A DNA stretch of 64,000 bases. Origin: Eutrophocola sp964503965. GTDB taxonomy: Bacteria > Pseudomonadota > Gammaproteobacteria > Pseudomonadales > Pseudohongiellaceae. Positions 8,038 to 17,178 of this stretch are shown in pieces (positions within the stretch are counted from its first letter, which is position 1; every line of letters begins with the position of its first letter). The stretch lies in assembly GCA_964503965.1 (NCBI GenBank), contig CAZDCK010000010.1, positions 16,823 through 80,822 of the forward strand, read 5' to 3'. The position numbers and the translations under genes are program-made. The notes below the pieces were generated by a model that was given only the letters and a program-made list of their open reading frames with translations, did no database searches and was not told the origin of the DNA.

Positions 8038-8799
8038 ATGACAATCAGTCTTGCTGAAATGCGGTCAGCCCTCGATGCCCTCTTGAGGCCGGGAGATTAC
8101 AGGGATTATTGCCCCAATGGACTTCAGGTGCAGGGCAGGGACAGTATTTCATGTCTGGTGACGGGAGTAACCGCAAACCAGGCTCTGATAGATGCCGCTA
8201 TTGAAAAGGGGGCAGATGCCATTCTTGTTCATCATGGGTATTTCTGGCGTGGTGAGGATTCTGTCATCTCTGGAATCAGGAGAAATCGTATCAAGGCCTT
8301 GCTGGATAACGACCTGAACCTGTTTGCCTATCATTTACCACTGGATGCTCATCCGGGGCTTGGCAATAATGCACAACTGGGTATAACGCTTGGTTTTCGA
8401 ACCGAGGCTGATCTCGATCCATTACATAAAAGTGTTGTGGGTGTGCATGGGGTTCTTGATGAACCCTGCAGTGGCGAGGATCTGGCAGCACGTATCACTG
8501 CCCGTTTGCAAAGAACTCCTTTCCATATTCCAGGTAACGCTGAAAAAATCGAAAAAATCGGGTGGTGTACAGGCTCGGCACAGAATTATATAGAAATGGC
8601 CTGGGAGGCAGGTGTCGACGCTTACCTCACAGGTGAAGTCTCTGAGCAGACAGTGCATTTTGCCCGTGAAACGGGACTGCATTTTTTTGCAGCAGGTCAT
8701 CATGCTACTGAGCGTTACGGGGTACAGGCGGTTGGTAATCACCTGGCCGCTGAGTTCGGCATATCCCATGAGTTCGTGGATATTGATAATCCTGTCTAG
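8038..8799 (+). CDS. Nif3-like dinuclear metal-binding protein (YbgI type)
   Basis: Conserved cytosolic protein of 253 residues in the Nif3/YbgI (DUF34) family. These are toroid-forming proteins with a two-metal centre; GTP cyclohydrolase I type 2 is a common annotation that is poorly supported. Metal-site motifs are visible: HHGYFWRGE near residues 63-71, an internal AYHLPLDAHP, and the C-terminal GHHATERYG. The ATG follows AGGAGG at 8022-8027. It lies divergently beside the DegS/AlgW-like gene, as in Pseudomonas. The biological function is uncertain. Confidence 0.9.
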   Translation: MTISLAEMRSALDALLRPGDYRDYCPNGLQVQGRDSISCLVTGVTANQALIDAAIEKGADAILVHHGYFWRGEDSVISGIRRNRIKALLDNDLNLFAYHLPLDAHPGLGNNAQLGITLGFRTEADLDPLHKSVVGVHGVLDEPCSGEDLAARITARLQRTPFHIPGNAEKIEKIGWCTGSAQNYIEMAWEAGVDAYLTGEVSEQTVHFARETGLHFFAAGHHATERYGVQAVGNHLAAEFGISHEFVDIDNPV

Positions 8800-8848
8800 G
8801 GTTTTTTCGTTCTTCATGAAAGCGAGTCAGATTTAGAAAAGGTGTGAT

Positions 8849-9199
8849 GTGAAATCATCCAGGTCAGTATATTCAACAGAAACAGGCAGGCTATGCACCC
8901 AATGCGGTGCGCCTGTCGGCAATTGCCATTGTGGTAAAGACGCAGAATTCAATGATGGGGACGGCATACTGCGTATTTCCAGGGAAACGAAAGGGCGAAA
9001 GGGTAAAGGAGTCACGCTGGTCACCGGGTTTCAGGGATCCGAGTCAGATTTAAAAGCATTGGGAAAATCCCTTAAACAAAAATGCGGTACAGGGGGCACA
9101 GTCAAGGACGGCGTGATAGAAATCCAGGGTGATGTGCGTCACAAAATTAAACAGAAACTTGAGTCGTCAGGCTTTAAAGTGAAGCTTGCCGGTGGTTAA
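8849..9199 (+). CDS. yciH: SUI1/eIF1-family translation factor YciH
   Basis: Small protein of 116 residues related to eukaryotic initiation factor eIF1. E. coli YciH is thought to influence initiation fidelity, but its role is not settled. A short cysteine cluster (CTQCGAPVGNCHC) comes first. The SUI1 domain follows, with KGRKGKGVTLVTGF, the CGTGGTVKDGVIEIQGD core and a basic C-terminus. The start is GTG at 8849, placed by an AAAGG seven bases upstream. Confidence 0.92.
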   Translation: MKSSRSVYSTETGRLCTQCGAPVGNCHCGKDAEFNDGDGILRISRETKGRKGKGVTLVTGFQGSESDLKALGKSLKQKCGTGGTVKDGVIEIQGDVRHKIKQKLESSGFKVKLAGG

Positions 9200-9225
9200 A
9201 AGGTAGTAATTCGAGGATAAAATTC

Positions 9226-9525
9226 ATGGATAAACAGACAGAAACTGAAGTGGAAGCGGCGGTATTCAGGCGCCTGCTGGAACATCTTGATTCAAGGAAG
9301 GATGCGCAGAATATTGACCTGATGAACCTGGCAGGTTTTTGCAGGAATTGCTTGTCAAAATGGTATGTTGCGGCTGCCAGTGAAAGAGGAGTCGAGGTTG
9401 ATTATGAAGGGGCAAGGGAGCGTGTTTATGGCATGCCCTATGCGCAATGGAAGGATAAATATCAGCTGGAAGCCACAGAAGAACAGAAAAAGCTTTTCGA
9501 GCAGAATTTCCCCAAGTCCGGATAG
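9226..9525 (+). CDS. DUF1244-family protein
   Basis: A 99-residue conserved protein of the DUF1244 family, which is widespread in proteobacteria and has no established function. The diagnostic NLAGFCRNCLSKWY (residues 31-44) contains two close cysteines that could bind a metal or a redox partner. A second conserved stretch is ERVYGMPYAQWKDKYQ. It follows yciH by 26 bases with a GAGGA ribosome-binding site, so the two may share a transcript. Confidence 0.8.
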   Translation: MDKQTETEVEAAVFRRLLEHLDSRKDAQNIDLMNLAGFCRNCLSKWYVAAASERGVEVDYEGARERVYGMPYAQWKDKYQLEATEEQKKLFEQNFPKSG

Positions 9526-9579
9526 GGCCCCCTTTACTGAACAGTCTCCAGGTGAGAGATGGCAAAATGAGAACTGAAT

Positions 9580-9640
9580 CACCCACGACCTGGGTGTAAC
9601 TGGGATAGGATTTACCTGAAGTCCGGGACATTTCCCGGAC
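9580..9640 (+). other. Two hairpins in the leader of the following small gene
   Basis: CACCC/GGGTG with a seven-base loop (9580-9596) is followed by a perfect eight-base stem GTCCGGGA/TCCCGGAC with a four-base loop (9621-9640). No T run follows, so this does not look like an intrinsic terminator. It may be a processing site, an mRNA-stabilising element or a regulatory leader. Confidence 0.4.
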
Positions 9641-9670
9641 AAACTCCCGGTACACAAGGAGGATGTTGAA

Positions 9671-9919
9671 ATGGGCACTCTTAATGTCAGTCAGGTAGCC
9701 GTTAATCCCGAACTTGTCGGAACAGTGAAGATGTCACTGGTTTCTGATCTGCCAACAGGGTTCCACATCAATCCCCTGAAACGGAGCAATCGTGTCAATG
9801 TCAGGTTAAGAGAGGAAGATGTCTCTTTTCTCGAGACCATGGCACTGGAAGCTGGTATGCCACTGCATGCTTTCCTTGCAGATATCATTCACCAACATGC
9901 GGCAGCAAAAAAAACCTGA
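9671..9919 (+). CDS. Small protein with ribbon-helix-helix-like C-terminus
   Basis: An 82-residue protein I cannot assign to a named family. The second half (about residues 40-78) has the layout of a ribbon-helix-helix fold: a short strand NRVNVRLR, helix EEDVSFLETMALEAG, then helix PLHAFLADIIHQHAA. This suggests a small DNA-binding regulator or an antitoxin-like protein, but no toxin gene is adjacent. The start is well supported by AAGGAGG at 9656-9662. Residues 1-38 have no recognisable motif. Confidence 0.6.
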   Translation: MGTLNVSQVAVNPELVGTVKMSLVSDLPTGFHINPLKRSNRVNVRLREEDVSFLETMALEAGMPLHAFLADIIHQHAAAKKT

Positions 9920-9931
9920 GTAACAGGAAAA

Positions 9932-10222
9932 TTATTTCATGGGTACCAGTTTGGCTGGCAGTATAGTTATTTTTTCCCATACTCTGCCCGCAATATATGG
10001 ATCACTATTAAGGTGAGCTTCCAGGCTTTCCAGATCAGGAAATTCCAGGTGAAGCGTTGATCCGATCATCTTGCCGTCCTTGTCCAGTACGGCGCCTCCA
10101 CTAAGAAACTTTCCTTCTGCAATAAGCTGTTTAACGCCTTCGAGGTGAGCCTCTCGATGAGACATTCGGCGCTCAATGGCTTCCGGATCCCTGTAGTCCA
10201 TGGCAGTGACGGCAAATTGCAT
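9932..10222 (-). CDS. YciI-like (YCII domain) protein
   Basis: A 96-residue single-domain protein of the YCII family, a ferredoxin-like fold related to dimeric alpha-beta barrels, with unclear enzymatic role. Typical features are the N-terminal strand MQFAVTAMDY, the R-x-x-H-x-x-H segment MSHREAHLEGVKQLI with a candidate catalytic His, and FLSGGAVLDKDGKMIGS. Its start lies just beyond the stop of the leftward DUF123 gene, so the two may be co-transcribed. Confidence 0.78.
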   Translation of the reverse strand: MQFAVTAMDYRDPEAIERRMSHREAHLEGVKQLIAEGKFLSGGAVLDKDGKMIGSTLHLEFPDLESLEAHLNSDPYIAGRVWEKITILPAKLVPMK

Positions 10223-10223
10223 A

Positions 10224-10658
10224 TTAACCTCTGGCTATTTTCAAGGGTGCATTTAACAAACTTGTGAGTGCGGTTGCCGATGGCTTTCGTGAGAAGTAAT
10301 GCAGATGTGAAAGACATTTGCAGTCACTGCTGCCAAACCCTCGCAGAGGATAAGTATCATGTATATCCTCCAGTCTTGAATTCCACTGGCATTCCCGTTT
10401 TGTCTGGCTCACATGATACCAGCATTCCACCGGATTCATGGTGATTGAGAGATTATCCACATGCCAGCGGATTTTTTTATCCTGCCTAAAATGACGACCA
10501 ATCCTGGCGTTGAGTCCACCTGGGCCAAAAGCGCTCCCTGCATAAAGGTAATAGCCGGAGAGAAAAAGAACCTTGCCAAACCTGCCTGCAGAAATTTCCC
10601 GTGCTTTTGAATTATGGAGCAGAAATAAATAGGTCCCCTTGTCCTTTTCAATCATCAC
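10224..10658 (-). CDS. DUF123 / GIY-YIG-like protein
   Basis: A 144-residue protein of the DUF123 type, a divergent relative of the GIY-YIG nuclease fold. Visible features are GTYLFLLHNS, YYLYAGSAFGPGGLNARIGRH, KIRWHVDNL and a C-terminal GFGSSDC. These match the family, including the Y-x-G and R-x-x-R-H positions. Biochemical activity is not established for this branch. The likely start is GTG at 10658, directly followed by an ATG at 10655. It stops 2 bases before the YciI-like start. Confidence 0.75.
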   Translation of the reverse strand: MMIEKDKGTYLFLLHNSKAREISAGRFGKVLFLSGYYLYAGSAFGPGGLNARIGRHFRQDKKIRWHVDNLSITMNPVECWYHVSQTKRECQWNSRLEDIHDTYPLRGFGSSDCKCLSHLHYFSRKPSATALTSLLNAPLKIARG

Positions 10659-10697
10659 AACGTCGCGCTGGCAGCGCCATAAGCGCCATAGATGTAG

Positions 10698-12164
10698 CTA
10701 CACCTCGGAAATAAATTTTGTCACAAGGCAGGCCTCCAGCCCCTCTATCCCTTCCTCAGAACCATGGCCACTTTCCTTGATGCCACCAAATGGTGACTCC
10801 GGTACTGATATGGCAAAGCTGTTTATACCAATCATGCCTGCTTCAAGTTGTTCACCCAGAAGTTTTACCCGCCTGGCAGAGTCTGTAAAGGCATAGGCGG
10901 CCAGGCCAAAGGGCAGTCTGTTTGCTTCGCTAACGACTTCGTCAAAATCACTGAATGGATTAATGATGGCAACAGGGCCGAAGGGCTCTTCATTCATGAT
11001 TCTGGCATTCATTGGTACGTTGGACAGCACTGTGGGCTGGTAGAAATTTCCCGGGCCATCGATGGCTGCGCCACCGGTATTGAGAATAGCTCCTTTTTCC
11101 ACAGCATCATCGATAATGGAGCTGACAGCCTCCCTGCGCCGTTCATGGATGAGAGGTCCCATCTGGTTATTTTCATCCAGCGGGTTGCCAACGGTAATGT
11201 CTTTGGTCAGTTCAGTAAAGCCTTCCACGAAACGCTCGAAAACAGATTCATGCACCATGAATCGGGTTGGGGAAACACAGACTTGTCCACCATTACGGAA
11301 TTTGGCAGTAACGGCCATTTTTACGATAGCTTCAACATCGGTATCCTCAAATACGAGTACCGGTGCATGTCCACCCAGTTCCATGGTTGTCCGGATCATG
11401 TTATCAGCCGCCAGCTTCATCAGGGATTTACCAACCGGTACTGAACCCGTAAAAGACATTTTCCGGATGATCGGGGAACTCAACAGATAGGTTGAAACGA
11501 TATGGGGAACGCCGAAAACCACGGACAGTACACCATCAGGGAGTCCGGCATCCTGCATGCAGCGGGCCATGAGGAGGGCAGTAGCAGGCGTATCTTCAGC
11601 TGGTTTAAATACACAGGAACAACCGGCACCCAGGGCGGCGCCCATTTTGCGGGCCGGATTACCCTGGGGAAAGTTCCAGGGGGCAAAAGCAGCAACAGGT
11701 CCAATAGGTTCCTTGACCACATACATGCGCGAACCTGGCTGGCGTTGGGTCAGGACACGACCATAGGCCCTTCGCCCTTCCTCTGCATACCACTCGAGTA
11801 CATGCGTGGCCATGCCAAGTTCGATTCGTGACTGAACAATCGGCTTTCCTGATTCCAGAGTAGCTACAGCGGTGATTTGCTCACTGCGTTCACGCATCAG
11901 GTCGGCTGCTTTTCTCAATACAGCACTGCGTTCTTCCGGTAATTTGTCGCGCCAGACCTTGAAACCTGTTTGTGCAGCTGTCAGTGCGCGGTCAAGATCC
12001 TCCTCGGTAGCATGGGGCAGTTCACCAAGCACTTCACCAGTGGCAGGATTAAGGACTTCTTCACTTTTCCTGTCACCTTTTGAAATCCATTCTCCAGCTA
12101 TAAAAAGCTGTAATTCCGGATAAAGTGCTTGTGGATTGCTGTTGATCTGTTCTGCCTGTGCCAC
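10698..12164 (-). CDS. NAD(P)-dependent aldehyde dehydrogenase, succinate-semialdehyde type
   Basis: Cytosolic aldehyde dehydrogenase that oxidises an aldehyde to its acid. It resembles succinate-semialdehyde and related dehydrogenases. The frame is open 22 codons further upstream, but an AGGAG six bases before GTG 12164 fixes the start, giving 488 residues. Catalytic residues are Glu262 in MELGGHAPVLV and Cys296 in NGGQVCVSPTRF; the cofactor strand FAPWNFP is at 160-166. It lies divergent from the LigW-like gene, so a role in the same catabolic unit is an inference. The aldehyde substrate is unknown. Confidence 0.85.
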   Translation of the reverse strand: MAQAEQINSNPQALYPELQLFIAGEWISKGDRKSEEVLNPATGEVLGELPHATEEDLDRALTAAQTGFKVWRDKLPEERSAVLRKAADLMRERSEQITAVATLESGKPIVQSRIELGMATHVLEWYAEEGRRAYGRVLTQRQPGSRMYVVKEPIGPVAAFAPWNFPQGNPARKMGAALGAGCSCVFKPAEDTPATALLMARCMQDAGLPDGVLSVVFGVPHIVSTYLLSSPIIRKMSFTGSVPVGKSLMKLAADNMIRTTMELGGHAPVLVFEDTDVEAIVKMAVTAKFRNGGQVCVSPTRFMVHESVFERFVEGFTELTKDITVGNPLDENNQMGPLIHERRREAVSSIIDDAVEKGAILNTGGAAIDGPGNFYQPTVLSNVPMNARIMNEEPFGPVAIINPFSDFDEVVSEANRLPFGLAAYAFTDSARRVKLLGEQLEAGMIGINSFAISVPESPFGGIKESGHGSEEGIEGLEACLVTKFISEV

Positions 12165-12304
12165 GATATTCTCCTGGGTCCTTATAAAATGGGATTTATT
12201 ACGTTTTGAGGGGGCGTAATGATCACTCAAAAGGGAGTCTGAGTAAAATTATTTCGTTATACTCTTGCGCCATCTCTACATTCCACGAAACCATGGAGAA
12301 TTAA

Positions 12305-13357
12305 ATGTCCGATAACTCGCCTATTCCTAAAAATGATAATTACAAGCGTATAGCCACGGAAGAAGCCTGGGCTCCTTTAGAAATGATGGAGATGTACAGG
12401 GATCTCTATGAGAACGGCAAGATTGATGACCCTGGATTTGAAAGTCTTTGGGGGTTTTATGGTTCGTCAATGGCACCACGTCCCGTCGAAGTCAGGCGAA
12501 AACTGGCAGACCTGGATGAAGAGCGACTTGCCGATATGGATGCCGCAGGGATCGACTTTGCGGTCCTGGCGCTTACTTCACCAGGAGTACAGGTTTTTGA
12601 TACTCCAACGGCGGTCAGTGTAGCCAGGGATAGTAATGACATGGTCAGGGACGCTGTGGACAGGCATCCCGAACGATATGCTGCATTGTGTGCAGTGGCG
12701 CCCCAGGCTCCTGAAGAGGCTGTTCGTGAACTTGAGCGCTGCAAGCCCCTGGGATTCCGCGGCATAATCATTAACTCCCACACCCATGGCGAGTATCTGA
12801 GTGACAAAAAGTTCTGGCCAATTCTGGAAGCCGCAGAAGCGCTGGATATGCCGGTTTACCTGCACCCCAATACCCCGCCGAAAGAGATGATCCAACCCAT
12901 GCTGGAAGTAGGGCTCGACGGAGCAATCTTCGGGTTTGGTGTGGAAACGGGGTTGCATATGCTGCGTGTGATCACCTCCGGTGTGTTTGATGCATTCCCG
13001 AAACTGCAATTTATTATCGGGCATATGGGGGAAGCATTGCCGTACTGGATGTACCGCCTGGATTTCATGCATAACGCCCAGGTCTCTTCAAGGCGTTATG
13101 AAAGCCTGCAGCCACTAAAGAAAAAAGTTAGTGACTACCTGCGGGAGAATGTTTATATCACCTGTAGCGGAATGGCGTGGGAGCCCGCTGTGCGTTTTTG
13201 CCAGGAGCAGATCGGTGTGGATCGCGTCATGTATGCAATGGATTACCCGTATCAGTATCTCAAGCAGGAAGTGGTGGATATGGATAGCATGTCGATTTCC
13301 AATGCGGACAAGAAAATGTTTTATCAGGGTGTGGCGGAAAAGGTTTTTCGATTATAG
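12305..13357 (+). CDS. LigW-like 5-carboxyvanillate decarboxylase (amidohydrolase superfamily)
   Basis: Metal-dependent decarboxylase of the amidohydrolase_2 group. From memory of the family it is closest to LigW, which converts 5-carboxyvanillate to vanillate during breakdown of lignin biphenyls, rather than to gamma-resorcylate decarboxylase. Shared segments include RIATEEA, SLWGFY, NSHTHGEYL, HMGEALPYW and YAMDYPYQY. Candidate metal ligands Glu19, His187 and Asp313 fall within one residue of the positions I recall in LigW. The first motif reads EEAW, without the His of the resorcylate enzymes. A TATACT at 12258-12263 may be its -10. Aldehyde dehydrogenase genes lie on both sides. The substrate is unproven. 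Confidence 0.8.
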   Translation: MSDNSPIPKNDNYKRIATEEAWAPLEMMEMYRDLYENGKIDDPGFESLWGFYGSSMAPRPVEVRRKLADLDEERLADMDAAGIDFAVLALTSPGVQVFDTPTAVSVARDSNDMVRDAVDRHPERYAALCAVAPQAPEEAVRELERCKPLGFRGIIINSHTHGEYLSDKKFWPILEAAEALDMPVYLHPNTPPKEMIQPMLEVGLDGAIFGFGVETGLHMLRVITSGVFDAFPKLQFIIGHMGEALPYWMYRLDFMHNAQVSSRRYESLQPLKKKVSDYLRENVYITCSGMAWEPAVRFCQEQIGVDRVMYAMDYPYQYLKQEVVDMDSMSISNADKKMFYQGVAEKVFRL

Positions 13358-13532
13358 GAGAGATTTTCCAGTTTCAGGAGATAGCAGTTTTAACTGGGAA
13401 TTTCGAGGGTTTTCTACTGACATAACATTTTTTATGTCATGGCCATTTGTCCCTGCAATGCCGTGTATCCTAAGCAGGGCTCAGGGGCCAATTGTTCGCG
13501 ATCAGAAGCTTTCACTTTCCTTAAGGAATAAA

Positions 13533-13556
13533 AAAAGGGCCCCGAAAGGCCCTTTT
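13533..13556. terminator. Bidirectional terminator between convergent genes
   Basis: AAAAGGGCC/GGCCCTTTT with a six-base loop, flanked by A and T tracts, lies between the LigW-like gene (rightward) and the second aldehyde dehydrogenase (leftward). It can serve both. Confidence 0.85.
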
Positions 13557-13578
13557 CATGAATGCATCCCGTTACCTG

Positions 13579-15024
13579 TTAGAAAGGATACATGTTCTTG
13601 CCAGTCTGCATGGTGACCCATTTCAGCTCGGTACATTCGTCGATTGAATAGGATCCTCCTTCACGTCCGTAGGAGGAATCCTTCACACCGCCGAATGGAA
13701 TAACCGGTTCATCACGTACACTGGGGCCGTTCACATGAATCATGCCAGTTTCCAGGTTCTCGATGCAGTACCAGATCTTCTGCATATCGTTGGACAGTAC
13801 GGCAGAGGACAGACCGTAGTCGACGTCATTGGCCAGTTCGACCGCATGCTCGTGATCCTTGGCCTTGATGATTGACGCCAGCGGGCCAAAAACTTCTGTT
13901 TTGAACAGGCTCATGTCCGGGGTTACATCTGCTACTGCTGTTGGCTGGAAGACATTGCCTTCGTATTCGCCACCGCAAAGCAGTTTTGCGCCCGAGGCGA
14001 CAGCAGCATCCATATGTTCCTTGATAAAGGCCGGCTGGGTGGTACGAATCAGCGGGCCAACGATCAGGCCGGGAGTACGCGGGTCTGATCCGTAAGGGAT
14101 GCCTTCCACTTTCTTGGCCAGTTTTTCACAGAACTCGTCATAGACGCCTTCCTCGACGATGACACGTGAACCGGTCATGCAGATTTGTCCCTGATGCATG
14201 TAGTTACTGAAAGCAGCTGTATCAACGGCATAATCCACATCGGCATCATTTAGAACAATAATCGGGTTTTTGCCGCCCATCTCAAGAGCGAAACGCTTGC
14301 CGGAGGCGGCCGCTGTGGAGCCGACCTGCCAGCCTACACGGCTTGAACCTGTGAACGTAACGAATTTCACACGTGGGTCTGTAATCAGGCCATCGCCAAG
14401 GTCAGCACCCTGGGCAGGAATGACATTGAGCACACCAGGTGGGAAACCCGCATCTGTAAACAATTCACCAAGTTTCAGGCCAATGACCGGCGTCATTTCT
14501 GAAGGTTTCAGTATCATGGTATTGCCAGCGGCAAGAGAGAAGCCGATTTTGCGTACACCCAAAAGCAATGGAAAGTTAAATGGTGCAATGGCCACTGTCA
14601 CACCCAGTGGACGACGGATACAGAAAGATTTCACACCGGGATAGTTTGATGCAAAGGTTTCACCCTTGATACGGCGACACTCTCCGGCCATGGAGCGCAG
14701 GAAATCAGGAGTGTGATGGGTTTCATACCCTGCCTTGAGCAAGGTGGATCCCGCTTCGTCGATGAGGACTTCCTTCAGTTCATCAGCACGTTCTTCCATC
14801 AGGTCAGCAACATCCAGAAAGAGTTTCTCCCTGGCTGAGGGAGGCATTTCTTTCCAGGATTCAAAAGCTTTCTGCGAGGAAGCCAGCACAGTTTCGAGGT
14901 CTTCCTTCTGGGCATTCTGAACCCTTGCATAGACTTCATTGTTCGCAGGGTTCATGTCATCGCTGTATTCCCCTGAGGCCGAAGACTGGTACTGGCCGTC
15001 AATGAACAACTGATATTCTTTCAT
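13579..15024 (-). CDS. Aldehyde dehydrogenase, vanillin/benzaldehyde-dehydrogenase-like
   Basis: A 481-residue NAD(P)-dependent aldehyde dehydrogenase whose pattern resembles vanillin, salicylaldehyde and benzaldehyde dehydrogenases. Catalytic residues are Glu248 (LEMGGKNPIIVL) and Cys282 (MHQGQICMTG); the cofactor segment IAPFNFPLLLG is at 146-156. The ATG follows a GGAG eight bases upstream. It lies downstream of, and in the same direction as, the acyl-CoA dehydrogenase gene with about 140 bases between them, and convergent with the LigW-like gene. Oxidation of an aromatic aldehyde to its acid would suit that context but is inferred. Confidence 0.85.
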   Translation of the reverse strand: MKEYQLFIDGQYQSSASGEYSDDMNPANNEVYARVQNAQKEDLETVLASSQKAFESWKEMPPSAREKLFLDVADLMEERADELKEVLIDEAGSTLLKAGYETHHTPDFLRSMAGECRRIKGETFASNYPGVKSFCIRRPLGVTVAIAPFNFPLLLGVRKIGFSLAAGNTMILKPSEMTPVIGLKLGELFTDAGFPPGVLNVIPAQGADLGDGLITDPRVKFVTFTGSSRVGWQVGSTAAASGKRFALEMGGKNPIIVLNDADVDYAVDTAAFSNYMHQGQICMTGSRVIVEEGVYDEFCEKLAKKVEGIPYGSDPRTPGLIVGPLIRTTQPAFIKEHMDAAVASGAKLLCGGEYEGNVFQPTAVADVTPDMSLFKTEVFGPLASIIKAKDHEHAVELANDVDYGLSSAVLSNDMQKIWYCIENLETGMIHVNGPSVRDEPVIPFGGVKDSSYGREGGSYSIDECTELKWVTMQTGKNMYPF

Positions 15025-15166
15025 GGGATATCTCCGTAAATGTTGTTGTAGCTATGATAGATAGGTAATGATTCGTATTTAGCTGTTTTCTAATGAGACG
15101 AATGGCGTGTAAATTATCGAATTGGGCAGGCAATATCAAATGCTTTCGACAGGGCGTGTATTCTAT

Positions 15167-16876
15167 TCACAGTGCCAAGTTGCTGCCTGCCTGAAGGGAG
15201 CGTTCTGCCAGGCTCTCTGCTTCACCCTTAAGCCCGATAGCAGCCTGCTCCAGGGCAGCCTTCAACCGTTGTTGGTAGTCTGAGGAGCCATCTGCAGCAT
15301 CATACAGTTTCATTCCGAGCCAGCGCGTTACCATCAAGCCGCTCAGGTTGAGGAAATGATAGGCGCCAGGCTCGCCAGCATGCCGGTCTCCAGCAGCTCT
15401 TTGCAGCAATTCATCCAGCGTCTTTTCCACTGATTCGATAACAGCTTCAAGGGGTTTTCTGAGCGGATTACTGCTACCGGTACGGGTAATATCATCACTA
15501 ATTCTCGAGAGCAGGGACCGGTAGGTCTCGCCCTCATCACCCAACACCTTACGTTTCAGAAAGTCCAGGGATTGAATACCACTAGTGCCCTCGTAAATAG
15601 AAGCTACACGAATATCGCGGGCCATACGCTCAAGGGGATAATCATTGGTATAGCCATATCCGCCAAGGACCTGGATACCCTGGTTGGCAACCAGAAACGC
15701 TGTTTCAGCGCCCAGTGTCTTGGAAATGGGAAGCAGCAATTCACCGAGAGCAAGATGGTGTCGGGATAATGCCTCATCTGTTTCAGCAACCGACTTGTCC
15801 AGACAAGAGGCGGTGAACAGGGCAAGTGCACGAATCATTTCACTGCTGGCCGTCATCTCAAGCAGCATCCGTCGGACATCGGCATGTTCACTGATCATTT
15901 TTGGGGGGTGATCCGGACGTCCGCCTTGCGGACGCTCCCTGGCATACTCTAGGGCTCGAAGAGTCGCGACATTGGCGACGGCGGCCCCCTGAATCCCAAC
16001 AGCCAGGCGCATACCATTCATCATCACAAACAACGCCTGCAGACCTTTGCCCGCTTCACCAATCAGGTAGCCCTGGGCATCATCCAGTTCAAATACGCAC
16101 GTCGGAGAGGCATGCAAGCCCATCTTGTGTTCCAGACGAGAGACACAGACGCCGTTTTTGCTGCCATCATTCAGTATCTTGGGAACAGCAAAGAGTCCCA
16201 GCGACCTTGTACCTATTTCTTCTGACGGTACACGGGCAAGAACAAGATGCACTATTTGTTCTGTGGCATCATGGTCGGCAAAAGAGATCCAGATCTTTGA
16301 ACCGTTCAGGATCCACAGGTCATTATCACCGGGAACAGCATTAGTCCTTATTCGCCCCACATCGGAGCCGGCCTGCGGTTCGCTGATTACAATGGTCGAG
16401 GAGATTTCACCGGTAAGCAGTCCAGGCAGCCAGCGTTCGACCAGATCATCCGATGCATTGGCCAGCAGTGCCTGGGCGGCACAGCGTATATTGATGCTCA
16501 TCATGCCAAAAGCGATATTGGCCCCGTCAAGTACCTCCTGTACTGCACACTGGATAATATTGGGAAAGTCCATGCCGTCGTGTTCCATGGGCAGGCCCAA
16601 TGTGGGAAAACCCAGTTCACACCATTCCTGGTAAACCTCCGGAGTTCCGGAAGGCAGCATGACCTTGCCATTTTCCAGTCGACAACCTTCGATATCTCCT
16701 GACTCTGCCAGGGGAACCAGCTTTTCCCCGGCAAAACGGCTGCTCTGATCAAGCATCATGTCGATCATTTCATGGTCTATATGGGAGTATTTCTCACTTG
16801 AAATAACGGATTCCAGGTCCGCAACGCTCTGTAACTGTAGCTGCAGGCCTTCTATCTGGGTGTGGAAAAGGGTCAT
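15167..16876 (-). CDS. Acyl-CoA dehydrogenase family protein
   Basis: FAD-dependent acyl-CoA dehydrogenase of the larger (about 570-600 residue) proteobacterial type with an extra C-terminal region. Visible segments are the N-terminal helical domain, ISEPQAGSDVGRIRTNA in the middle domain, LEHKMGLHASPTCVF, GIQVLGGYGYTNDYPLERMARDIRV and the catalytic-base segment IYEGTSGIQ. The CoA substrate cannot be told from sequence. It could be a fatty, branched or aromatic side-chain acyl-CoA, the last fitting the neighbouring genes. No convincing Shine-Dalgarno precedes ATG 16876, so the start is less certain. Confidence 0.87.
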   Translation of the reverse strand: MTLFHTQIEGLQLQLQSVADLESVISSEKYSHIDHEMIDMMLDQSSRFAGEKLVPLAESGDIEGCRLENGKVMLPSGTPEVYQEWCELGFPTLGLPMEHDGMDFPNIIQCAVQEVLDGANIAFGMMSINIRCAAQALLANASDDLVERWLPGLLTGEISSTIVISEPQAGSDVGRIRTNAVPGDNDLWILNGSKIWISFADHDATEQIVHLVLARVPSEEIGTRSLGLFAVPKILNDGSKNGVCVSRLEHKMGLHASPTCVFELDDAQGYLIGEAGKGLQALFVMMNGMRLAVGIQGAAVANVATLRALEYARERPQGGRPDHPPKMISEHADVRRMLLEMTASSEMIRALALFTASCLDKSVAETDEALSRHHLALGELLLPISKTLGAETAFLVANQGIQVLGGYGYTNDYPLERMARDIRVASIYEGTSGIQSLDFLKRKVLGDEGETYRSLLSRISDDITRTGSSNPLRKPLEAVIESVEKTLDELLQRAAGDRHAGEPGAYHFLNLSGLMVTRWLGMKLYDAADGSSDYQQRLKAALEQAAIGLKGEAESLAERSLQAGSNLAL

Positions 16877-16983
16877 AGTGCTTGTCAGGATCAGGATGTG
16901 GCTGTTGATATACGGGCAGGCATTGTCCCATAGTCATAGGAGCCATAAAAAGCTTTTAGTGGGCTAAATCAAATAATGGCAAA

Positions 16984-17005
16984 AAATCACCGTTTTTAAT
17001 GATTT
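16984..17005. promoter_or_regulatory. Candidate operator between acyl-CoA dehydrogenase and TonB receptor genes
   Basis: The inverted repeat AAATCA-N10-TGATTT lies in the 302-base divergent region (16877-17178), which otherwise shows no gene. Each half-site is only six bases, so chance is possible. A regulator shared by the two divergent genes would be a reasonable use. Confidence 0.3.
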
Positions 17006-17178
17006 AACCATTGGATTACGTGTGTAAATATGCAGAATATGGCAACTTTTCCTGCACCGGGATTTTTAAGGTAGGAAGTGCAGGACATAACAGACCGTAC
17101 CGTTGCAATAAATACCAGAACAATAAGAAAACCAGTCTAACGCCGGTCATGAATTTAAATTTACAGGAAGGTTTTCCA

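Noticed and set aside
13131..13616. 161-codon frame overlapping the end of the LigW-like gene
   Set aside because: It is out of frame with a clear conserved gene, crosses a terminator and has a basic, low-complexity product; a shadow frame.
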